Shown piece after piece: positions 1 through 6,018 of a stretch of DNA of 6,018 bases (position 1 is the first letter of the stretch; each line of letters begins with the position of its first letter). Source of the DNA: an uncultured Bacteroidales bacterium (GTDB taxonomy: Bacteria; Bacteroidota; Bacteroidia; Bacteroidales; P3); assembly GCA_947177845.1 (NCBI GenBank), contig CAMWVZ010000066.1, positions 1 through 6,018 on the forward strand, given 5' to 3'. The translations under genes were made by a program, and so were the position numbers. The notes below the pieces were generated by a model that did not search any database, had not been told where the DNA came from, and saw nothing but the letters and a program-made list of their open reading frames with translations.

Positions 1-1
1 T

Positions 2-1246
2 TTAGCGGAACATGGCGGTGGCGCGGTCGAAGATGCCGTTGCACCAAGCGAGGGTCATGCCGTAGTTGCTTACCGGTATGTTGTTCTTCACCAAGGCCTT
101 GATGCGGTTCTCGAGCTGGCGGGCGCTGACCATGCAGCCGCCGCACTGCACGGCCATGGCGAAGTCGGAGAGATTGTCGGGCAGCGGGTCGAGCCCCGAA
201 ACATAGACGAATTCGAGCTTCTTTCCCGTCTTGGCCTGTAGGAGCGCGGGAAGCTTCACCCTTCCGATGTCGTGGCAATTGATTTGGTGCGTGCACGATT
301 CGAGCATCAGCACCTTATTGTGGTTCTTGAGTTTAGACAACTGCGAAGTGCCGGCTATGTAGTGTTCGAAATTGCCCTTCTGCTTGGCCAGACAGATGCT
401 GAAACTCGTGAGCGGGCAAGAGGCGGGAATTCTTTGGCTGACAGAGCCGAACACCTGACTGTCGGTGATGACCAAGGCAGGTTCCTTGCGGAGTTTCTTG
501 AAAACGGTCTCCAATTCCTCCAACTGACACAACACGGGCAGCGCATGAAGGTCGAGGCATTGACGGGCAAAAAGCACCTGCGGCAGAATGAGCCGCTCGG
601 TGGGAGCCTCCCCATCGATAGGACAGACCATCACCACACAGTCGCCCGCCTTTATCAAGCCTTCCAAGGCGGGACGCGGGGGAAGGGCGGCCGCCCCGTG
701 CTTCTCGTATAAAGCCCGCAGGGCCTTCAGTATAGGTTCGCAGGGATTTTTCTCGGCCTTTTGCAACGGGGCGGCCGCCTCAGCCTCCCTCACACTGAAA
801 TCCACCAACGGATTCTGCGGATAGAGCCGCGCGAGCATGGAGGCGAAACCGGGCGAGAGCGCCGACACATCGGCCTTGTTGTGCACGATGATGAAAGGAA
901 CGCTGTTTTCGGAAAGCAGGCGGGCAAAATCTTTCTCGGCCTGCGCGAGACTGTTCTCCGAAATAAGCAGAATGGCCATATCCAGCCGCTGCACATAGTC
1001 GAAAGTCTTTTCCACGCGCATCTTGCCCAAACCGTCGGCCTGCACCTGTTCGTCGAAACCCGCCGTATCCACAAACACACACTTCCCTATGCCGAAAATC
1101 TCGCACGATTTCTTAACGGGGTCGGTGGTGGTGCCGGGCGTTTCCGAGACAATGGAAATATTCTGACCTGCAAGCAAATTCATCAAGCTGCTCTTGCCTT
1201 GATTGCGCTTGCCGAAAATGCCGATATATACTTCTTCCTTTTTCAT
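2..1246 (-). CDS. hydF: [FeFe]-hydrogenase maturation GTPase HydF
   Basis: HydF is the scaffold GTPase that, with the radical-SAM enzymes HydE and HydG, assembles the two-iron subcluster of the [FeFe]-hydrogenase H-cluster and delivers it to the apo-hydrogenase in the cytoplasm. The 414-residue protein is full length for the family. The GTPase domain (about residues 5-180) has P-loop GKRNQGKS (12-19), switch PGTTTDP (37-43), DTAG (60-63) and NKAD (123-126). The middle part (about 190-300) fits the dimerisation domain. The C-terminal cluster domain has CTH (318-320), DIGRVKLP and CGGC (368-371), which is the HydF CxH...CxxC [4Fe-4S] signature. The residue before CGGC is Gln, where many HydFs have His. 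The ATG at 1244-1246 places the P-loop at the usual distance from the N-terminus and follows an A-rich stretch (AAAAAAG) instead of a Shine-Dalgarno sequence. No hydE, hydG or hydrogenase gene lies in the window; the downstream neighbour is outside it. Identification is firm. Confidence 0.96.
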   Translation of the reverse strand: MKKEEVYIGIFGKRNQGKSSLMNLLAGQNISIVSETPGTTTDPVKKSCEIFGIGKCVFVDTAGFDEQVQADGLGKMRVEKTFDYVQRLDMAILLISENSLAQAEKDFARLLSENSVPFIIVHNKADVSALSPGFASMLARLYPQNPLVDFSVREAEAAAPLQKAEKNPCEPILKALRALYEKHGAAALPPRPALEGLIKAGDCVVMVCPIDGEAPTERLILPQVLFARQCLDLHALPVLCQLEELETVFKKLRKEPALVITDSQVFGSVSQRIPASCPLTSFSICLAKQKGNFEHYIAGTSQLSKLKNHNKVLMLESCTHQINCHDIGRVKLPALLQAKTGKKLEFVYVSGLDPLPDNLSDFAMAVQCGGCMVSARQLENRIKALVKNNIPVSNYGMTLAWCNGIFDRATAMFR

Positions 1247-1262
1247 ATCGCGGGCTTTTTTA

Positions 1263-1279
1263 AGGGGTTCCGGACCCCT
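1263..1279. repeat. Inverted repeat in the divergent intergenic region (hydF leader side)
   Basis: AGGGGT (1263-1268) and ACCCCT (1274-1279) form a perfect 6-base stem around a TCCGG loop. It ends 16 bases from the hydF start codon. On the hydF strand it is followed by TTAAAAAAG, not a T-run, so it is not an intrinsic terminator on that strand; on the plus strand it is followed by AATTTACG, so it is not one there either. It could be an operator half-site pair or a leader hairpin that affects hydF translation. A one-mismatch match to the Bacteroidetes -7 element on the minus strand (TAAATTAG, complement of 1278-1285) abuts it, but no well-spaced -33 TTG accompanies it. The repeat is seen directly; any role is inferred. 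Confidence 0.4.
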
Positions 1280-1291
1280 AATTTACGAAAA

Positions 1292-1322
1292 TTGCCAATG
1301 CGTGACGGAATCGTTATTTTTG
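1292..1322 (+). promoter_or_regulatory. Probable Bacteroidetes-type promoter for the carboxypeptidase operon
   Basis: TTG at 1292-1294 and TATTTTTG at 1315-1322 are separated by 20 bases. This matches the Bacteroidetes primary sigma-factor consensus (-33 TTTG/TTG, -7 TAnnTTTG), with all six defined bases of the -7 element present. Transcription would be expected to start a few bases after 1322, at or next to the ATG codons at 1327 and 1330. This would leave almost no 5' leader. It is a sequence match only; the transcription start is inferred. Confidence 0.6.
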
Positions 1323-1326
1323 CCGT

Positions 1327-2250
1327 ATGATGAGGATTCCCCCTTTTTTGGAAAAAGGCCAGACGGTGGCGGTGATTTCGCCCGCCGGCCGCATCCGCAC
1401 CGACTGCCTCGAAAGAGCCGTCGAAACGATGCGCCGCTGGGGCTTGGACTGCCGTATCGGCAAATATGTGATGAAACAGCACGGCCCGTGCGCCGGCAGC
1501 GACGAAGCCCGTCTGCAGGATTTGCAGGAAGCCTTGGACGACCCAAACGTGAAAGCCATTATCGGTACGCGCGGAGGCTATGGCTCGGCCCGCATCATAG
1601 ACCGTGCCGACTTCTCCCGATTTCTGCAAAACCCCAAGTGGATTGTGGGTTTCAGCGACATCACGGTGTTTCATTCCCATTTGCAGAACCTCGGCGTGGC
1701 AAGCCTGCACGCCTGTATGCCGCAAACCTACCCCGGTGTGGGTTCGCCTCACTACGAAGCCTCGGTGGAAAGTCTGCGCAAGGCGCTGTTCGGCGAACCC
1801 CTATCCTACCGCTTCGGGAGCCGCCCGATAAACCGCGCGGGAGAGGCAACGGCTCCTATTGCCGGAGGCAACCTCTCTATCTTATATAGTCTGCGGGGCT
1901 CGGCCTCCGACCTGCAACCCGACGGAAAAATCCTCTTTCTCGAAGACCTCGACGAATTCGACTATCATATCGACAGAATGTTGCTGAACCTGAAACGGAG
2001 CGGCTGGTTCGAACGGATTTCGGGCTTGATTGTGGGCGCGTTCACCACGGTGCGCAAAGGCGCCAATCCGTGGCAGGGCGATGTGTGGGATATGATAAGG
2101 GAATATACCGAACCCTACGCCTACCCTGTATGCTACGGCTTCCCCGCCGGTCACGTTCCCTACAACCACGCGCTCTACATGGGCGTGAATGCCTGTCTGC
2201 GGGTGAGCGACACACCCGGCGCGGATTCGTCCCTCCGCTTCCAAATATAA
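1327..2250 (+). CDS. ldcA: S66 family LD-carboxypeptidase (murein tetrapeptide carboxypeptidase)
   Basis: This is a cytoplasmic serine peptidase that removes the terminal D-Ala from murein tetrapeptides by cutting the L,D bond after meso-diaminopimelate, a step of peptidoglycan recycling. The 307 residues are the normal family length and there is no signal peptide. The N-terminal VISPAGRI (16-23) and TRGGYGSARIID (81-92) are S66 hallmarks. By alignment from memory with E. coli LdcA (Ser106 in GHSD), the triad is Ser110 in GFSD, Glu206 in LEDLDE and His276 in PAGH, all intact. The related S66 protein MccF, which confers microcin C immunity, is the main alternative, but nothing nearby suggests microcin. 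Tandem ATGs at 1327 and 1330 both give the expected start ahead of IPPFLEKGQTV, and no Shine-Dalgarno sequence is visible. A promoter match ends only 4 bases upstream. The next gene follows after 6 bases, so the two are probably co-transcribed. Confidence 0.93.
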   Translation: MMRIPPFLEKGQTVAVISPAGRIRTDCLERAVETMRRWGLDCRIGKYVMKQHGPCAGSDEARLQDLQEALDDPNVKAIIGTRGGYGSARIIDRADFSRFLQNPKWIVGFSDITVFHSHLQNLGVASLHACMPQTYPGVGSPHYEASVESLRKALFGEPLSYRFGSRPINRAGEATAPIAGGNLSILYSLRGSASDLQPDGKILFLEDLDEFDYHIDRMLLNLKRSGWFERISGLIVGAFTTVRKGANPWQGDVWDMIREYTEPYAYPVCYGFPAGHVPYNHALYMGVNACLRVSDTPGADSSLRFQI

Positions 2251-2256
2251 CGTGCT

Positions 2257-3945
2257 ATGGAAATGAAACCTCAGAACGCCCGCGAAATGGAATTGTTTTC
2301 GAGCGCGGTGAGTCTCTCGGATATGGAAATCTTCATCTTTCCCGAACTGATGTATGCGCTTGTGCTGGCCAACATCATGTCTCCGGAAATTTGGAAATGG
2401 CGGGAAGACGCATGGTTTCGCGACATCGAGAAAAAATCGCTTTCCTACCGCACCAACCGCGTCAAGCAATATATCATGGACCATTATGTGTTCAACCTCG
2501 ATTTGGAAACGTGGGGGTTGACCACGAAAGAGCGCGAAATGGCGCGTTTCCGGGACTTCATCGACCCTGCGGCGCTGGCACAGTCGAACGCCCTTTTTGG
2601 ATATGAGGGCGATAAGTATTATTATGATGTGGACATCCGCCGTCATTTCGGCTTGGACAAATACACCACCGATGTGATTCCGTATTGGAAGACCGAGACG
2701 GTGGAGGCGATGAACGCCTTTAAATTCAAGGAGGGCTACCACGGAGGCGCGGGCGAATGCGTGTCGCTTTCGGCCCTGTATGTGGCGGCGCTGTTTATTG
2801 TGGGGCGTATGCCCTTGGACAATATGTTCATGATAGGCACCCCCTTGCATTCGCAGAACTTCTTGGCCGAAAAAGACGGGCTTCTAACCAACAACCGCCG
2901 TTTGGTTACCAAGAAGATGTGGTATAACGGCACCGAATTGTCGGCCAAGGCGCGGCGCTCCATAGAGAACGAGCGCATCACGATTGTGTCGCATCTGAGC
3001 GGGGTGATGCATACCTTTTATAAGGAAGCGAGCATAGACCCCGAACGCTATGCGTTTTTTGAAAGGAAATTCAAGGAGTTCCTGCATGCCGACCTGTCGT
3101 TTGAATATTTCGTGAACTTCCTCTACAGCCGCGAGAAATATTGGGAAAAATTTCAATACCGCCATATCCGCAACGGCAAGGAGTGTTATATTTCGTTGCC
3201 CTGCATCTTCAACACGCAACGCAACAGCAAAAACCGTTTCGACAACGAAAGCCGCCAGGCCTTGATAGAGGAAATGGACAGCCAATGTTTCTCGCTTTCC
3301 CCCTACCCCGATAAAATCCTCATCAACACCCTTGAAGAGGATTTGGCCGAGGGAAAGACCGAGCGTGTGTTTGCCTGCGGTTTCGCCGACGAACTGCGGG
3401 CGTTCCTGCATATCGAGCCGCGTTTGCCGAAGGTGGAGGAAAAGACGTTTACGAAAGGTACGGAACTGAAGATTTCACCGCAACAGAGCCGGGAGGAAAT
3501 CATCGCCTACCTGCAAGACAAGGCGCACGAGGGCAATGCTTCCGCCATACTGAGTTTCTATGCGCGCCGCGATATGTCGCTCACCGACTGGACACCCTTC
3601 ATCAAGGCCGCGGTGGAACGCAATCCCGTCTGCCGTCTCGCTTGCCAAGACCGGTCCCTGCCTCAAATCGAGGCCGTCTTGAAAACGATGCCCGACGAAT
3701 CCATCTACCCGGAGCCGGACCGTCTCGCCCAACCCGACGAAGTTTGGAATTTCCAACGCGGCGACGGATTGGAGAAGGCGATTTTATTCTGGAATATAGT
3801 GAAGGAACGCTTTGCCGACGCGCAGGGAGACATGTGCGTGGAAGACGGAAAGGTGACGTTGGTGTGCCGCGCGCCCGATGCGCGGGAAATCTATCGTTTC
3901 GAAACTTCTACCTCGAAAAAGCTCGAAACGCGGTTTTCTCTTTGA
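2257..3945 (+). CDS. Uncharacterised protein with a probable transglutaminase/papain-like Cys-His core
   Basis: I do not recognise this 562-residue protein as a named family. It has no signal peptide and no clear membrane span, so it is probably cytoplasmic. The most informative stretch is residues 160-216. GECVSLSALYVAALF (Cys168) resembles the nucleophile helix of transglutaminase-like proteins, LHSQNF (His198) resembles their HxW strand, and TNNRR puts Asn213 15 residues after the His, where the third catalytic Asp or Asn usually sits. The spacing fits a Cys-His-Asn triad, but this is inference by eye. Residues 1-150 are rich in aromatic and charged residues, including YYYDVDIRRHFGLDKY (121-136). 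Residues 235-350 look helical (KARRSIENERITIVSHLSGVM), and the last 160 residues match nothing I know. The ATG lies 6 bases after the carboxypeptidase stop, implying one operon, so a peptide or amide substrate is plausible. The gene is intact, and its base composition looks like that of its neighbours by eye. Confidence 0.85.
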   Translation: MEMKPQNAREMELFSSAVSLSDMEIFIFPELMYALVLANIMSPEIWKWREDAWFRDIEKKSLSYRTNRVKQYIMDHYVFNLDLETWGLTTKEREMARFRDFIDPAALAQSNALFGYEGDKYYYDVDIRRHFGLDKYTTDVIPYWKTETVEAMNAFKFKEGYHGGAGECVSLSALYVAALFIVGRMPLDNMFMIGTPLHSQNFLAEKDGLLTNNRRLVTKKMWYNGTELSAKARRSIENERITIVSHLSGVMHTFYKEASIDPERYAFFERKFKEFLHADLSFEYFVNFLYSREKYWEKFQYRHIRNGKECYISLPCIFNTQRNSKNRFDNESRQALIEEMDSQCFSLSPYPDKILINTLEEDLAEGKTERVFACGFADELRAFLHIEPRLPKVEEKTFTKGTELKISPQQSREEIIAYLQDKAHEGNASAILSFYARRDMSLTDWTPFIKAAVERNPVCRLACQDRSLPQIEAVLKTMPDESIYPEPDRLAQPDEVWNFQRGDGLEKAILFWNIVKERFADAQGDMCVEDGKVTLVCRAPDAREIYRFETSTSKKLETRFSL

Positions 3946-3952
3946 TTTTTCG

Positions 3953-3960
3953 TATATTCG
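3953..3960 (+). promoter_or_regulatory. Possible -7 promoter element for the M13 peptidase gene
   Basis: TATATTCG matches the Bacteroidetes -7 element TAnnTTTG with one mismatch. It would give a leader of about 25-30 bases before the ATG at 3992. No TTG sits at the ideal 19-22 base spacing upstream, only T-rich sequence (TTTT at 3934-3937), so the match is weak. No hairpin-plus-T-run terminator is visible between 3945 and 3992, so read-through from the upstream operon is also possible. Confidence 0.35.
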
Positions 3961-3991
3961 CAGGTTTGCACGAAATAAAACATTATTTTAT

Positions 3992-6018
3992 ATGAAACGA
4001 GTATTTATCATGCTTCCCTTGGCAGCCTTGGTTGCCTTGGGGGTATCATGCAAAAGCAACGGAACAGTGGAAAACACAACACAGACCTTGGATTTGGCCA
4101 ATATGGACACCACGGTCAATCCCAAACAGAACTTCTATCAGTATGCCTGCGGTGGCTGGATGGAAGCGCACCCGCTTACGGGAGAATATTCCCGTTATGG
4201 TTCTTTTGACAAATTGGGAGAAGACAATCAGAAACAAATCAAGGATTTGGTGGAAGAACTCGCCGCCAATGCGGGCAGCCGCAAAGGGGATGCCAAGAAA
4301 ATCGGCACCTTGTTTAATTTAGCCATGGACTCGGCCACGCTGAACGCACAGGGCAACGAACCTATCAAGGAAGATTTGGCGGAAATCGAAGCCATTGCCT
4401 CGCACGCCGACGCGCTCGACATGCTGGTGAAGATGCACAAGGAATCGGCCAACCCGTTCTTCGCCGCCTATGTATCGGGCGACCCGGGCGACAGCAAGAA
4501 CAATCTCTTCCAGCTCTATCAGGCCGGCACCACGCTTCCCGACCGCGACTACTATCTCGAACCCAAGCACAAGGCTATCTACGATGCCTACGTAAAGCAC
4601 ATGCAGAAGATGTTTGAACTCTGCGGTTTCGATGCCGAAACGGCGGCTGCCAAGTGCGAGAAAGTGCTGAAAATCGAAAAGGCTTTGGCCGAAGCGCAAT
4701 ACGACAAGGTGCTGTTGCGCGACCCGAGCGCCAACTACGACAAGATGACCTTGGACGAATTGGTGGAAGCCGCGCCGCAATTCCCGTGGAAAGAATATGT
4801 GAAGGCGCTTTCGCCCAACTATGAAATCAAGGTGCTTTCGGCCGGTCAGACCAACTTTATGAAGGCCATGGCCAAGATTTTCGCCGAAAGCGATTTGGAA
4901 AGCCTCAAGGCTTATTTTGAATGGAATCTGATTCACAGCGCCGCCGGTTATCTGAGCGACGATTTCGTAGCCGAGAACTTCGACTTTTGGGGCAAGACCA
5001 TGTCGGGACAGACCGAACAGCGTCCGCGTTGGAAACGTGCCGTAAACTCGGTGAACGGTGTGCTGGGCGAGGCCGTAGGCAAGATGTATGTGGAAAAATA
5101 CTTCCCCGCTTCGGCCAAGAAACGTATCCGCGAACTGGTGGAAAACGTGCGTCTGGCCTTGGGTGAACGCATGGCCGAAAACACGTGGATGGCCGACTCG
5201 ACCAAACAGAAAGGCAAGGAGAAATTAGATGCCATTTTGGTGAAGGTAGGCTATCCCGACCAATGGCGCGACTACGGCAAGTTGAAAATCGACGGTGGCG
5301 AAAGCTACTGGGCGAACATCAAACGTGCCTCGCGTTTCGAAATGGATTATATGATGGGCAAGCTGGGCAAGCCCGTCGACCGCAACGAATGGTTGATGAA
5401 CCCGCAGACGGTGAACGCCTACTATAATCCCACCACCAACGAAATCTGCTTCCCCGCCGCCATTCTGCAACCTCCTTTCTTCTATGCCTATGGCGACGAC
5501 GCTATCAACTACGGCGGCATCGGTGTGGTGATTGCCCACGAATTGAGCCACGGCTTCGACGACAAGGGCCGTCTGTATGACAAGGACGGAAACATCAACG
5601 ACTGGTGGGGCGAAGAAGATGCCAAGAATTTCGAGGCTCGCGCCCAACTGATTGTAGACCACTTCAACGGCATTGAGGTTTATCCCGGTCTGTTCGCCAA
5701 CGGTCCCTTGACCTTGGGTGAGAACATCGCCGACAACGGAGGTGTGAACGTATCGTTCGCCGCCTTGCAGAAAGCGCTGAAAAAACATCCCGTGGGCGAC
5801 ATCGACGGCTTTACGCCCGCACAGCGTTTCTTCCTTTCGTATGCCAACCTTTGGGCCACCAACATCCGCGACGAGGAAATCCAACGTCTCACCATGCTCG
5901 ACGTTCACTCCCTCGGCAAATGGCGTGTAAACGGCACCCTGCCCCACGTAGACGCTTTCTTGGAAGCTTTCGACATTCACGAAGGCGACACCATGTGGCT
6001 CGCTCCCGAAAAACGCGC
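3992..6018 (+). CDS. pepO: M13 family zinc metallopeptidase (PepO/neprilysin-like), probable lipoprotein, 3' end cut by the window
   Basis: M13 enzymes are zinc endopeptidases that cleave short oligopeptides; the Porphyromonas gingivalis member is PepO. The reading frame is open from the ATG at 3992 to the window edge, with 675 full codons. MKRVFIMLPLAALVALGVSC is a short signal sequence ending at Cys20, a loose lipobox (Gly at -3, Leu at -4), so export and lipidation are likely. An N-terminal M13 domain begins near NPKQNFYQYACGGW (43-56). The catalytic domain has VNAYYNP (474-480), FPAAILQPPFF, zinc motif HELSH (516-520) followed by GFDDKG, the third zinc ligand Glu577 in GENIADN with Asp581, and His639 and Arg645 in DVHSLGKWRVNG, spaced as in neprilysin His711/Arg717. 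The usual HxP next to that His reads HSL. Family members typically end a few residues after a sequence like APEKR, so only a handful of codons should be missing. Frequent CGT arginine codons suggest good expression. It starts 46 bases after the upstream gene. Confidence 0.95.
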   Translation, partial: MKRVFIMLPLAALVALGVSCKSNGTVENTTQTLDLANMDTTVNPKQNFYQYACGGWMEAHPLTGEYSRYGSFDKLGEDNQKQIKDLVEELAANAGSRKGDAKKIGTLFNLAMDSATLNAQGNEPIKEDLAEIEAIASHADALDMLVKMHKESANPFFAAYVSGDPGDSKNNLFQLYQAGTTLPDRDYYLEPKHKAIYDAYVKHMQKMFELCGFDAETAAAKCEKVLKIEKALAEAQYDKVLLRDPSANYDKMTLDELVEAAPQFPWKEYVKALSPNYEIKVLSAGQTNFMKAMAKIFAESDLESLKAYFEWNLIHSAAGYLSDDFVAENFDFWGKTMSGQTEQRPRWKRAVNSVNGVLGEAVGKMYVEKYFPASAKKRIRELVENVRLALGERMAENTWMADSTKQKGKEKLDAILVKVGYPDQWRDYGKLKIDGGESYWANIKRASRFEMDYMMGKLGKPVDRNEWLMNPQTVNAYYNPTTNEICFPAAILQPPFFYAYGDDAINYGGIGVVIAHELSHGFDDKGRLYDKDGNINDWWGEEDAKNFEARAQLIVDHFNGIEVYPGLFANGPLTLGENIADNGGVNVSFAALQKALKKHPVGDIDGFTPAQRFFLSYANLWATNIRDEEIQRLTMLDVHSLGKWRVNGTLPHVDAFLEAFDIHEGDTMWLAPEKR

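Noticed and set aside
761..1330. 189-codon plus-strand frame opposite hydF
   Set aside because: It is antisense to the HydF GTPase domain, whose motifs are unmistakable on the minus strand.
1203..1889. 228-codon plus-strand frame bridging hydF, the intergenic region and the carboxypeptidase
   Set aside because: It overlaps two confident genes and the promoter region. Its translation is Arg/Pro-rich and looks non-coding.
1882..2850. 322-codon open frame on the minus strand across the carboxypeptidase and unknown-protein genes
   Set aside because: It spans two well-supported genes and their junction. Its translation is rich in His, Arg and Phe with no recognisable motif. It is a shadow of codon bias.
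3918..3960. T-rich stretch after the unknown protein considered as a terminator
   Set aside because: No stable GC-rich stem precedes the T tracts, so an intrinsic terminator is not supported.
3975..3991. ATAAAA/TTTTAT inverted repeat with a CATTA loop just before the M13 ATG
   Set aside because: The stem is six A-T pairs only and is too weak to be a convincing hairpin. AT-rich sequence is expected before Bacteroidetes start codons.
4013..4042. Repeated TTGGCAGCC/TTGGTTGCC/TTGGGG pattern in the signal-peptide region
   Set aside because: It encodes the alternating Leu/Ala core of the signal peptide (LAALVALG). Codon reuse explains it.
4319..4936. 205-codon open frame on the minus strand inside the M13 peptidase gene
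   Set aside because: It is antisense to the M13 N-terminal domain and has no motif or start context of its own.
5225..5980. 251-codon open frame on the minus strand inside the M13 peptidase gene
   Set aside because: It is fully antisense to the conserved catalytic domain, including HELSH, so it is a shadow frame.

Overview
The window holds four closely packed protein-coding genes and no sign of mobile, phage, CRISPR or RNA genes. It looks like the chromosome of a strictly anaerobic member of the Bacteroidales. Three things point there: a hydrogenase-maturation GTPase (HydF), start regions that are A-rich and lack a Shine-Dalgarno sequence, and a match to the Bacteroidetes promoter consensus (TTG, about 20 bases, TAnnTTTG). 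Base composition is moderately GC-rich by eye (not counted). No genus can be named from this.

Layout: (1) 2-1246, minus strand, hydF, complete, with its stop codon at the left edge of the window. (2) 1247-1326, an 80-base divergent intergenic region with a short perfect inverted repeat on the hydF side and a good promoter match on the other side. (3) 1327-2250, plus strand, an S66 LD-carboxypeptidase with an intact Ser-Glu-His triad. (4) 2257-3945, plus strand, a 562-residue protein of unknown function starting 6 bases after the carboxypeptidase stop. It carries a plausible transglutaminase/papain-like Cys-His-Asn core. (5) 3946-3991, a short AT-rich spacer. (6) 3992 to the right edge, plus strand, an exported M13 zinc metallopeptidase (PepO/neprilysin family) with a probable lipoprotein signal. 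It is cut by the window edge, probably only a few codons before its stop.

How they fit together: HydF acts in [FeFe]-hydrogenase cofactor assembly and has no functional link to the genes on the other strand. The carboxypeptidase and the unknown protein almost certainly share a transcript. The first acts on peptidoglycan-derived peptides in the cytoplasm, so the second may also act on peptide or amide bonds, though this is inference. The M13 peptidase may be read from the same transcript or from its own weak promoter match. It degrades peptides outside the inner membrane.

This is mostly ordinary housekeeping DNA. The least explained items are the 562-residue protein and the apparent leaderless or near-leaderless start of the carboxypeptidase operon. 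No clear new biological system is visible.
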